A DNA stretch of 31,488 nucleotides, from positions 1-31,488 of the forward strand of contig JAEOTV010000121.1 in assembly GCA_016839635.1 (NCBI GenBank), given 5' to 3'. Made by a program: the position numbers and the translations under genes. The notes beneath the pieces are model-generated. The model worked only from the letters and a program-made list of their open reading frames with translations. It was not told where the DNA came from and ran no database searches. Positions 17,170 to 24,782 of this stretch are shown piece after piece (the first letter of the stretch is position 1; every line of letters starts with the position of its first letter). The stretch is from Promethearchaeota archaeon. Lineage in GTDB: Archaea; Asgardarchaeota; Lokiarchaeia; Sigynarchaeales; SOKP01.

Positions 17170-18325
17170 ATACTAACTCTCCTTTAATATAAGTTCTTTT
17201 AATATTTTCTGATTTTAGTCTTTGAGAAATTAAATCATATATATTATGAGAATCTATTTTAGAGGAAAAAAGATTTGGATCGCAAAGATCAATTAAAAAA
17301 AAATCAGCATATTTCCCTTTTGAAATTGATCCAAACTCTTTTTCAAGACTAAAATTTTTTGCAGCATTGATTGTTACCATCTTCAATAAATCTTTTGAGG
17401 TAAATTGAAGTTCCTTATTATAATTGCATAAAACTCTTGAAATTCGATAAAAATATCGTATCTCTTCCAATAAATCAGTATTATTTACCATTAAATTATC
17501 TGTTCCTAAAGATATTGGGATTTTTAAACTAATAATCTCACTGATAGGAGGAAAACCAACACCAAAATATCCATTACAACGAGGACATAAAATTAATGTC
17601 TTATTATTTTTCATTACTTTTTCTAAATCACTTTTAATAAATTTTGTCCCATGTATGATTATATCAACGATATTATCATTAAACATTTCATCTATTTGTT
17701 TAATATCACGAATTTTTTCGGCACAATGACACGCAATGATTTTTTTGAATTTTTGTTTAGCAGATAATACTAATTTTTTATTAGATGAATTAATTTGTTT
17801 ATAACTTGATAATCCAATTCCATCTGCTAAATTAAAAACAGGATCTAATTCGCTTTCATCCATAAATCGTCCTAAGATTAAATAATTTATTGAACTATCT
17901 GAAAGCGCTTTTTTTAAAAGATTTACCCCTTCTAAACCTTCCTCTCTAAAATCGATGAAAAATGTACTACCATTAGAAAGCATTTCTGAAACAGCATTTC
18001 TAATTCCTTTAATTTTAATGTGTTCTGGAGTTAATCTTAATAATTTATGTTTAAGGCCAAATGGCGGAGTAACAATTTCTTCCAATTCTTTATTGAAACC
18101 TAACTCTTTAGCAAAATTGTCTCCAATATGGACATGAGAATTTATAAGTCCTGGAATCAATAAGGAAGACTGGCCATCTGGTAAAATTTCTAAATGTTTG
18201 ATGATATCATCATAAAAGATTTCTAAAATTTTTCCACTAGAATCAATTTCGAGATTTATATTCTGCTTTAATTCTAAATCCTCTCCAATTAAGCCGTACT
18301 TACAAAATAAAGATTTATTTGCCAT
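17156..18325 (-). CDS. Amidohydrolase-family protein, candidate deaminase of the FO/riboflavin pathway
   Basis: Metal-dependent hydrolase of 389 aa resembling cytosine, guanine and S-adenosylhomocysteine deaminases. The metal-binding pattern is complete: His64-x-His66 in LINSHVHIGD, His200 with Glu203 in ACHCAEK, His225 in IIHGT, and Asp276 in LGTDNLM. A composite-domain N-terminus (EIDSSGKI) and a C-terminal GKYADFFLIDL segment frame the barrel, as in this family. It is the first gene of the reductase-cofG-cofH operon and overlaps the reductase by 14 bases. Archaea lack the RibD deaminase domain, so this is a good candidate for the enzyme that deaminates the ribitylamino-diaminopyrimidinone phosphate. 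That function is inferred from family and context only. Confidence 0.85.
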   Translation of the reverse strand: MANKSLFCKYGLIGEDLELKQNINLEIDSSGKILEIFYDDIIKHLEILPDGQSSLLIPGLINSHVHIGDNFAKELGFNKELEEIVTPPFGLKHKLLRLTPEHIKIKGIRNAVSEMLSNGSTFFIDFREEGLEGVNLLKKALSDSSINYLILGRFMDESELDPVFNLADGIGLSSYKQINSSNKKLVLSAKQKFKKIIACHCAEKIRDIKQIDEMFNDNIVDIIIHGTKFIKSDLEKVMKNNKTLILCPRCNGYFGVGFPPISEIISLKIPISLGTDNLMVNNTDLLEEIRYFYRISRVLCNYNKELQFTSKDLLKMVTINAAKNFSLEKEFGSISKGKYADFFLIDLCDPNLFSSKIDSHNIYDLISQRLKSENIKRTYIKGELVFERS

Positions 18326-18433
18326 TAAATCTTAGACAATCTAAATTTAATTGAAATTAATATTTTATATTATTCCAATCCTTTTAAAGAATAGAATAAA
18401 AAAAAAAAATAATTTTAATTCTGGTGTCTTAAA

Positions 18434-19393
18434 ATTCACGAATTTAAAATAGATTTGCAGGATTCTGGCTCTGGAATAGATATTCCAATTGATAAAGTGG
18501 GTATTGTAGAATTAGAGAAAAAAGTTGAAATTGTTCAAGAGAATAAAAGATATTCCTTTTACCCTAAAATTTCCGCATTAATTAATCTTCCAGCTGAGCA
18601 GCGTGGTATTCATATGTCTCGTACATCCGAAACTATAGAAGAAGTAATTAATGAAGTAATATTTAAACCTACTCCAACCATCGAACTAGTCGGAGATCGA
18701 ATTGTAAAAAAATTGATGGAACGTCATCCTTATACATCCAAAGCTGAAGTTAAATTAGAAGGAAAAATTATTGTTCAAGTCAGAGAAAATAATTCTAGGA
18801 ATATCCAAAAATCTTATGACATTAGTTCTTTTGTAAGAGCTAAAAGAGATAAAGTAGGACAAGTCGATTTTAATTACTTTGTTGGTGCAAGCGCAGTCGG
18901 GATGACCGTATGCCCTTGTGCTAAAGAAATGTCTCAAGAATATGCTGAAGAAATTATTCAAACAAGAAAAGATATCAAAATTACTGAAGAAGATCTTAAA
19001 AAATTGATAAATATTCTTCCCTTTTCATCACACAATCAAAGATCAATTGGAACAATCATTGTTCAAATAAAGGATTTAACTGGTCATAAAGTTGATGTTT
19101 TAGATATTATTGATGTAATAGAAGAATCTATGAGTGGAAAGATTCAATCTGTATTAAAAAGACCAGAAGAGGCTGAATTAGTAAGAAGTGCCCATTTAAA
19201 ACCTTTATTCTCAGAAGATGTCATTAGAGAAATGGCAAAAAATTTCATTATAAGAAATTTTCCTAATCTAGAAAATGATTTTAAAGTCAAATTTAAGATT
19301 GTAAGTCATGAGTCTATTCATCCTCATAACGTGTATGCTGAATTGAAAACAACTATAGGTGAATTGAAAAAAAAGTTAAAACTTAGAGATTAA
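18434..19393 (+). CDS. mptA: GTP cyclohydrolase MptA (FolE2 type)
   Basis: Fe(II)-dependent archaeal GTP cyclohydrolase that converts GTP to 7,8-dihydroneopterin 2',3'-cyclic phosphate, the first step of the methanopterin pterin branch. Diagnostic features are IPIDKVGI near the start, EQRGIHMSR, the metal-binding VGMTVCPCAKEMSQEYAEE segment, SSHNQRSIGTI, and HPHNVYAEL near the end. The frame opens after TAA at 18416. A TTG at 18455 is a possible start, giving 312 aa, but it has no ribosome binding site. ATT at 18434 follows GGTG by seven bases, the spacing seen at other starts here, and would give about 319 aa. I tentatively use the ATT. It is divergent from the FO operon and convergent with the RING gene. 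Confidence 0.88.
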   Translation: MHEFKIDLQDSGSGIDIPIDKVGIVELEKKVEIVQENKRYSFYPKISALINLPAEQRGIHMSRTSETIEEVINEVIFKPTPTIELVGDRIVKKLMERHPYTSKAEVKLEGKIIVQVRENNSRNIQKSYDISSFVRAKRDKVGQVDFNYFVGASAVGMTVCPCAKEMSQEYAEEIIQTRKDIKITEEDLKKLINILPFSSHNQRSIGTIIVQIKDLTGHKVDVLDIIDVIEESMSGKIQSVLKRPEEAELVRSAHLKPLFSEDVIREMAKNFIIRNFPNLENDFKVKFKIVSHESIHPHNVYAELKTTIGELKKKLKLRD

Positions 19394-19424
19394 CTTTTAC
19401 TAAATTTTTAAAATCTATAAGGAT

Positions 19425-20627
19425 CTATTGTTTTTTCTTTAGAAAGGCTCTATAAATTACCGTATAATTTTTTACACTGATAATTTTGGGATTTCTTTTA
19501 TAATTTAATGGAATAGGAGCATTGCATCGAGAACAAATACCCGAGGTTCTTAGCCAATCTCTAAACTCATCTGCATGAGCAGGATATCTACAATTTGGAC
19601 ACAATATTATTCCTCTGCCATTATCTTTAGGGTATTCTGGTAATCTAAAACAAAAAATACATTTAAAATCTTCTATTGACAAATTTGCTGCTCTTGGTCT
19701 ATATAATTTGAAATTTACTTGTTTTATAGTACTTTGACTCCTTCTAATAGGTTTTCCTGTTGTACTTCTGTTTGTTGATCGAGTACTTGTTTTAACGCTT
19801 GAACTTCTAGATTGAGTGTGTCCGTTAGGGGTTGATCTTGACGATTGAGACATAGATCTTGAAGTACGAGTAATTGTTCTCGCTGATGGTGTTGGAGATG
19901 TTCTCGTTGTAGTACGAACACTTTGTCTTCTCGGAGATGAATTTCTTGATGGTGATACTAATTGATTTAATCTTTGTGTACGTTGCGTTATGTAATTTCT
20001 GGTTAATTGTGGTAATTGGGTTCTAGCTCCAAAAAATCCGAGTACAATTAGTATAAGTGTTGTACTAATAAGAAATATTAAAAGATTAAGATCTATTAGA
20101 AAGTGCAGAGGAACTAATATAGATCCGTAGAAATCAACAAATGAATAAAAACTAATCCAGTAAATAATTATAAAAAGAATAATTGAAATACTCAGAAAAA
20201 AGCCAAAAGTACGTGCTTTTACTGACTTTGTCCCAAAATATATTACATTATATTTCTTAAAACAGCGACATAAAGAAATGGAACCGTATAATACATAGGG
20301 AAATCCGAATAGAATGCTCCACCAACTTAAATATATACTTGATCCTTCTAGAAGATTTTCACCTAATAAACCTGTAAAATTACCCCAAATTGAGTAAAAA
20401 ATTCCTATAAAAACAGGACCGATCGTGAAAAAAGCAGTATTATGTGGAGAATTAAATTCACGATATTTTTTTATGTTTTTTATAACTTTAAAAGAATAAA
20501 TAAACCAGATTCCGATTAATAACCAGCTTATAAAGATATTAAAGGAATTTAGAATGGCACCATGTATAATACCGATTACCATAAATATTACCAATGTTAT
20601 TGCTATAAGTTTAATTTTAGCCTTCAT
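19425..20627 (-). CDS. Membrane-anchored RING-like zinc-finger protein (predicted ubiquitin ligase)
   Basis: Protein of 400 aa with three parts. Residues 1-200 contain about six hydrophobic membrane segments (near 4-26, 30-48, 63-83, 100-118, 140-163, 169-199). Residues 200-305 are a disordered-looking Ser/Thr/Arg-rich linker. The C-terminus has a RING-like finger: Cys323-x2-Cys326, Cys343-x2-Cys346, His351 and Cys365-x2-Cys368. The cysteine expected two to three residues after His351 is absent (Asp353/Glu354 instead), so one zinc site is altered. It is the last gene of the Ub-E1-E2-JAMM series, 25 bases after JAMM, with GTGAT before the ATG. By position and finger it is the likely E3, and it would place conjugation at the membrane. 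Catalysis is not demonstrated. The family is otherwise unrecognised. Confidence 0.8.
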   Translation of the reverse strand: MKAKIKLIAITLVIFMVIGIIHGAILNSFNIFISWLLIGIWFIYSFKVIKNIKKYREFNSPHNTAFFTIGPVFIGIFYSIWGNFTGLLGENLLEGSSIYLSWWSILFGFPYVLYGSISLCRCFKKYNVIYFGTKSVKARTFGFFLSISIILFIIIYWISFYSFVDFYGSILVPLHFLIDLNLLIFLISTTLILIVLGFFGARTQLPQLTRNYITQRTQRLNQLVSPSRNSSPRRQSVRTTTRTSPTPSARTITRTSRSMSQSSRSTPNGHTQSRSSSVKTSTRSTNRSTTGKPIRRSQSTIKQVNFKLYRPRAANLSIEDFKCIFCFRLPEYPKDNGRGIILCPNCRYPAHADEFRDWLRTSGICSRCNAPIPLNYKRNPKIISVKNYTVIYRAFLKKKQ

Positions 20628-20652
20628 TATTAATCACTCTGGTGGTTATACT

Positions 20653-21465
20653 TTAGTCTTCATCATATTCAAGATATACTGCTTTCCCCTCAATTATAGG
20701 ATTCATAAACTTTAAAATTTCTGGTAACATTTTCACATCTAAAGATCCTTTTATTCCATATACTAGCGGATACCATGTTTTAGATTTAAAATCCGCCTTA
20801 TATATTTCAAATCCAGTGGATTTACCATCAATTTGATAAGGATCGACAACAAGAGCTACAGCTTTATCCCATAGTTTTTGATATCTTGCTTGAGTTCCCA
20901 TATCTTCATTTGACATGAAACACCCATATGATGGATGTGAATGATACCATCCACAAATAAATAATTTCTGTCTTTTAATATCCTTAAAAGCTTTTACATA
21001 GTTCCTATAATCCTTAATTTCTGCATAAACTGCTGTACCGTGTCCCATTGGATAAGAATCTTCAATATGGATTACGTTATTCTGATCTATTTTTCCTGCT
21101 AGAAGTCCTATAACCTCCACCCAACGTTCTCTTGGAATTTTAGAATTGGCATATTTAAGTGCATGACTAGCTATTTTGAGAATTGCTTTTACTGAAATAT
21201 AAATCTCTTTTTGTATATCCTCTTCTTTTTGAGTTTCAACTTTTTTATTTTCTATAATATTAGCTGTAGGTATCTTCGTAAGTTTTATAATTGGTTTGGA
21301 AGAAGATTTTTGTGTTAACATTGAAGATATTTCTTCTGTCAATTCATCTTCTTCTAACTGAAGTTCTTCACGAATTTCATCTATTAATTCTTGTTTTATT
21401 TTTTCTTTTATCTTCCGCTTAATTACATCCTTGATTGAATTACTCGTTAGGTCTTTTTCTTCCAT
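20653..21465 (-). CDS. JAMM/MPN+ metalloprotease (Rpn11-like deubiquitinase)
   Basis: Zinc isopeptidase of 270 aa expected to remove the ubiquitin-like modifier from targets. The JAMM motif is complete: Glu117 in VEVIGLLAG, then His175-Ser-His177-Pro, Ser185 and Asp188 in YHSHPSYGCFMSNED. The GxPH-like and LVVDPYQIDGKSTGFEIYK strands complete the MPN fold. About 90 N-terminal residues form a charged, probably helical extension not needed for the core, which may dock partners. Both ubiquitin-like proteins nearby end without a tail, so precursor trimming seems unnecessary and deconjugation more likely. The ribosome binding site GGTGAT overlaps the stop of the E2 gene, pointing to coupled translation. 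Confidence 0.94.
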   Translation of the reverse strand: MEEKDLTSNSIKDVIKRKIKEKIKQELIDEIREELQLEEDELTEEISSMLTQKSSSKPIIKLTKIPTANIIENKKVETQKEEDIQKEIYISVKAILKIASHALKYANSKIPRERWVEVIGLLAGKIDQNNVIHIEDSYPMGHGTAVYAEIKDYRNYVKAFKDIKRQKLFICGWYHSHPSYGCFMSNEDMGTQARYQKLWDKAVALVVDPYQIDGKSTGFEIYKADFKSKTWYPLVYGIKGSLDVKMLPEILKFMNPIIEGKAVYLEYDED

Positions 21466-21473
21466 TAATTAAA

Positions 21474-22001
21474 TCACCATTTTTTATTTGCATACTTTTT
21501 AACAAGATTCTTTACTTTTTTCTCGAAAAATTTTTGATTTTTCATCATTTCTATCGCTGCTTTTTTATTGAAAACATCTGTAGGATTAACAAATTTACCA
21601 CGTGTGTTTAACATAGCAATTATCGCTTGAACAATGGTAACTGCAGTTTTTGATGGACTCCATCCACCCTTTTTCCCCACCAAGGAGGGATCTACTAAAG
21701 CCAGACAAATATTTCTTTGTCCTTTATATTCAGAAGGTTTTGGCCAAAAATTTGGATGCCATATTGGAGTATGCATTCTTACAAAAGGAGGCTGGTTTGG
21801 ATATTGAGCAGGGAATCTCATTTCTAACCTAAAAATACCTCCTGCATAAACAGTTCCCTTAGGTCCTTTAAAGGAGATTGCTAAATGATCAATACTCTTC
21901 CTTTTAGGATTAAATGGGATTAATTGAATAATACTACCATCTTTAAGCATTTTTTTTAATCCTGCAAAATCTCGGGAAATACGACTACTTCTTATACTCA
22001 T
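21474..22001 (-). CDS. E2 ubiquitin-conjugating enzyme-like protein (UBC fold)
   Basis: E2-like enzyme of 175 aa that should accept the ubiquitin-like protein from E1 as a thioester. UBC-fold landmarks are in order: an N-terminal helix (SRISRDFAGLKKML), VYAGGIFRLEMRFPAQYPNQ with PPFVRMHT after it, the HPN motif at 82-84, and catalytic Cys99 in NICLALVD. A GGWSPSKT segment matches the W-SP landmark of eukaryotic E2s, and a C-terminal helical region follows. The loop between HPN and the cysteine is a few residues longer than in typical eukaryotic E2s. It lies 79 bases after E1 and 8 bases before JAMM. The start is ATG with a purine-rich GGGTTGAG upstream. Confidence 0.95.
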   Translation of the reverse strand: MSIRSSRISRDFAGLKKMLKDGSIIQLIPFNPKRKSIDHLAISFKGPKGTVYAGGIFRLEMRFPAQYPNQPPFVRMHTPIWHPNFWPKPSEYKGQRNICLALVDPSLVGKKGGWSPSKTAVTIVQAIIAMLNTRGKFVNPTDVFNKKAAIEMMKNQKFFEKKVKNLVKKYANKKW

Positions 22002-22080
22002 TTTCTCAACCCTTTTTATTTTATCTAATTTAATATTAAAAATTTTGCTTTAAATATTTGTTTTTTCTTATAATTTTAAT

Positions 22081-23340
22081 TTAAATTCTTTTTTGATTCG
22101 AATTTTGTTTTAATTTTAAGGTTACAAAAATTTCTTCTCCTTCAAACCCAGCAGCTGTCATAAGTTCGTAATTTCTTAACCCATTTTCAATAGGATTCTT
22201 TTCTAAATCAACAATCTTAACATCATTGAAATCTTGTAAGGTTAGAATCGGCTCAGAATCTAGATCCAATTTAAATCCATTTTTATTTAATATCTTAATG
22301 ATGTTTAAACACGGTGATTGAGGTTTCAGTTTTATAGATACTCGGCGAACTTTTTTACCACATTGAGAGCATTCTGGGTTTCTTGGTTTTTCAATGTGAT
22401 AAAATTTCAAAGTAATTGCATTAAAAATTACATATGATTTAATTGGTACACCTAATCCCTTATGACCAACCTTAAAATGAAGGATTTTTATCACTTCATG
22501 TGATTGTAAAGCAGAAATAACAGCATTTATTGTTATTATACCAGGATCATGTCTATCAATGATTTTTACAATATCATCTTTTGTATATTCGGGGGGAAAA
22601 TTATGTTTGTTTACTAAATCATTTGCAACCTTTTGAATAAATTTAATATCAGTTACGTCTTTTGGATTCGGATCTCTATCAAATTTTTCTTTAAATGCCA
22701 TATCTCCTTTAAATAAGCAATGGATTCTTTTTCGAGGAATTCCCACAACAGTACAAGCAGCCATCTCGTCACTCTCTCCTACAGGCAATGGATTGCATTC
22801 ATAACAAGCATTTTTATAAGGAAATATTGTGTATACATGCCCATGATAACCAGACACTCCTCCATCTACTAACGGCTTTTTAAATCTAATACATTGAGCA
22901 TTTAAGTTTAAACGTGCATTCATTGAATCAAGACCTCCAACAATAACATCAGCAGCTAGATAAAGCGCTGGATTCAATCTTTCTAAAGAAGTATGATATC
23001 CGTTAACGATAATATTGGGATTAATTTCTTTTAGTTTCCTTGCTGCAACAACTGCCTTAGGCTCTCCTATCTTCGCACCTGTAAAAAGAATTTGACGATT
23101 CAAATTTGAATGTTCAATGATATCTAAATCAATAAGATCTAATTGGCCAACACCTAACATTGCTAAATTTTTAGCTATTTCACAACCTAAACCTCCAACA
23201 CCGACTATTAGAACTCTTGAGTTCTTCACTAATTTCTGAGACCAACCTTCTAGTCGAAACTGTCGGTCATAAAGGTCTCTTTCTTCCGTTGATAAATCTT
23301 TTGCGAAAAAATCCGAATCCTTATCCAATCTTATCACCAT
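22081..23340 (-). CDS. E1-like ubiquitin-activating enzyme (ThiF/UBA3-type)
   Basis: E1-like enzyme of 419 aa that adenylates the modifier C-terminus with ATP and carries it as a thioester. The N-terminal DLYDRQFRLEGWSQ and the Rossmann loop GVGGLG (47-52) lead into the DLDIIEHSNLNRQ ATP-binding motif. Zinc pairs are Cys179/Cys182 and Cys324/Cys327. Cys196 in EMAACTVVGIPRKRIHC sits where UBA3-type E1s carry the catalytic cysteine. After residue 330 a C-terminal domain resembles a ubiquitin-fold E2-recruiting domain. This layout is closer to eukaryotic UBA3 than to bacterial MoeB. The ATG at 23340 has no ribosome binding site. A GGTGAT just after it is spaced for an in-frame TTG four codons in, so the start may be 23328. 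Confidence 0.94.
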   Translation of the reverse strand: MVIRLDKDSDFFAKDLSTEERDLYDRQFRLEGWSQKLVKNSRVLIVGVGGLGCEIAKNLAMLGVGQLDLIDLDIIEHSNLNRQILFTGAKIGEPKAVVAARKLKEINPNIIVNGYHTSLERLNPALYLAADVIVGGLDSMNARLNLNAQCIRFKKPLVDGGVSGYHGHVYTIFPYKNACYECNPLPVGESDEMAACTVVGIPRKRIHCLFKGDMAFKEKFDRDPNPKDVTDIKFIQKVANDLVNKHNFPPEYTKDDIVKIIDRHDPGIITINAVISALQSHEVIKILHFKVGHKGLGVPIKSYVIFNAITLKFYHIEKPRNPECSQCGKKVRRVSIKLKPQSPCLNIIKILNKNGFKLDLDSEPILTLQDFNDVKIVDLEKNPIENGLRNYELMTAAGFEGEEIFVTLKLKQNSNQKRI

Positions 23341-23360
23341 TAATATTTTTAAAAAATAAT

Positions 23361-23388
23361 AAAAAAAATTGAAGGGCTTAACGCCCTT
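23361..23388 (-). terminator. Hairpin with T-tract between the ubiquitin and E1 genes
   Basis: On the minus strand AAGGGC and GCCCTT form a perfect six-pair stem with a five-base loop (23372-23388), followed after CAA by a run of eight T. It stands out as GC-rich in an AT-rich spacer and looks like an intrinsic terminator or an RNA-stabilising 3' end for the ubiquitin transcript. Partial read-through would make E1-RING transcripts scarcer than Ub. Confidence 0.6.
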
Positions 23389-23420
23389 ATATTATATGTT
23401 ATGAAGAAAGTTTAATAAGT

Positions 23421-23753
23421 TTACCCCGCTGTACTTGCAGGGATTAAAAGAATATCATCGCCATCGTTAACGTCATAGTCTCTTAATGAACTGTTTTCAT
23501 CCATTGTAACTCCGCCAGAGGATAAATGAAAGTCATTAGGATCAAGTCCATACAAATTTCCTAATGTCTGCTTAATATCATTCACATTATTACTATCATT
23601 CACCGTTAATTTTTCTTTCTTTTCACCAGGACCAATTGTAGACATAAAGTATAATGTTAACTTCTTTCCACCTAAAGGGGTTTTAGACGCGGGAGTTTTA
23701 GATTTTAATGGTTCTTCTCCCCCCAAATCTTCATCAAATTCATCAAAACTCAT
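23421..23753 (-). CDS. Ubiquitin-like modifier 1, C-terminus Ala-Gly
   Basis: Ubiquitin-fold protein of 110 aa heading the operon. Residues 30-110 follow the ubiquitin pattern: strand KLTLYFMST, helix NDIKQTLGNLYGLD, then LSSGGVTMDENSSLRDYDV aligning with ubiquitin's LIFAGKQLEDGRTLSDYNI. The last ten residues, ILLIPASTAG, align with LHLVLRLRGG. It thus ends exactly at the conjugation point, but with Ala-Gly in place of Gly-Gly and no tail to trim. The first 30 residues are an acidic segment followed by a linker with two Lys-Thr-Pro motifs. A GTGAT site precedes the ATG by six bases. Adjacent E1, E2, JAMM and RING genes make it the presumed modifier. Confidence 0.92.
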   Translation of the reverse strand: MSFDEFDEDLGGEEPLKSKTPASKTPLGGKKLTLYFMSTIGPGEKKEKLTVNDSNNVNDIKQTLGNLYGLDPNDFHLSSGGVTMDENSSLRDYDVNDGDDILLIPASTAG

Positions 23754-24025
23754 TCATATCACTTCCAATTTATTTTTATTTTATGCTTTTAATTTTTGTT
23801 AACTTAATAAAATGGCATTAAAAAGGTATTATAAAACCCTTTGGAATAATTTTGAAGTTTTTAATGATCTATCTAAAAGGAAAAGTGAGTAAATCAGGAT
23901 TCTAAAGAAATTATATTATATATTGTATGAATGCCTATCAATATATATATGTTTTAAAATATTGTTTTAGAGAGATTAACTAATTATAAAATCAAGAAAT
24001 TTCAACGTAATGTAAGTATGGACTC
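23754..24025. promoter_or_regulatory. Divergent intergenic region between Ub1 and the winged-helix gene
   Basis: 272 bases without a convincing gene, containing several TATA-like runs (for example ATTATATTATATATTG near 23909-23925 and a TATATATAT run near 23942). It must hold the promoters of the ubiquitin operon (minus) and of the regulator gene (plus). No clear operator palindrome was found. Confidence 0.4.
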
Positions 24026-24697
24026 ATGAATTCTCTGGATAAAGCAGAATCTGTTGTTCTTGAATTAGTAGAAGAGTTTTTGAAAAAAAAAACCTTTTTC
24101 TCAATTAGAGAAATGATATCATATATAAGTAATAGAGTGAGATACAATCCTAATATTAATGAGAATAGAATAGAGTTAATCTTAAAGGATTTAATAAAAA
24201 GACATGTGATTATTCCAGGAACTCGTTTAATGAAAAATAATATTATTGAACATCCAAAAAGAAACGAGATCTTTAACTACATTAAAAAGAAACCTTCTAA
24301 TATTAATGAGATTATGAGAGCTCTAAATATTGGTAGTAATCAAGCATTATGGCATTTATCATGTTTAGAAAAATTCAAATTCATTAGATCAAAACAAATC
24401 AATAATCATAAACTTTTCTTCAAAATTGACTCTAATCCAAAACTTGATCCATTATACTATTATTTGAAAAAACAGATTGTTCAAAATATAATTGATTTTA
24501 TGAAAAACAAAAATCAAGCATTTAAAATTACAGAAATAGCATCCGGTTTAAAAAAAAATCATAGTACTATTAAAAAGTATTTAGATATTCTAAGTGATTT
24601 AAAATTAATAAAAATTGAACAAGATAAAAATAGAAACATATTCAAATTAGATTTAGAGAAATATTCTAAGGCTAAAAAATCATTAAAAGGTATGTGA
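24026..24697 (+). CDS. Winged-helix DNA-binding protein (predicted transcription regulator)
   Basis: Protein of 223 aa with apparently two or three winged-helix units. Residues about 88-130 read HPKRNEIFNYIKKKPSNINE followed by IMRALNIGSNQALWHLSCLE, the classic archaeal ArsR/MarR-like pattern of helix, recognition helix and wing. A second unit is at about 150-205 (NIIDFMKNKNQAFKITEIAS, then STIKKYLDILSDL). The N-terminal 70 residues may form a third, degenerate unit. No ligand domain or metal motif is seen. It is transcribed away from the ubiquitin operon across a 272-base shared spacer, so it could regulate that operon, itself, or the membrane ubiquitin-fold gene 85 bases downstream. That link is inference. 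Confidence 0.75.
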   Translation: MNSLDKAESVVLELVEEFLKKKTFFSIREMISYISNRVRYNPNINENRIELILKDLIKRHVIIPGTRLMKNNIIEHPKRNEIFNYIKKKPSNINEIMRALNIGSNQALWHLSCLEKFKFIRSKQINNHKLFFKIDSNPKLDPLYYYLKKQIVQNIIDFMKNKNQAFKITEIASGLKKNHSTIKKYLDILSDLKLIKIEQDKNRNIFKLDLEKYSKAKKSLKGM

Positions 24698-24782
24698 AAT
24701 GAAAAACTCCAAATTTATTCCAATCCCATTTAAATTTTAAATTAAATATTTTAAATTTAGAAAAAAAACTATTCAAAAAATC

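Noticed and set aside
19724..19921. Gln/Leu-rich open frame inside the RING gene
   Set aside because: Out-of-frame reading of the Ser/Thr/Arg-rich linker on the same strand; composition is a codon-bias artefact.
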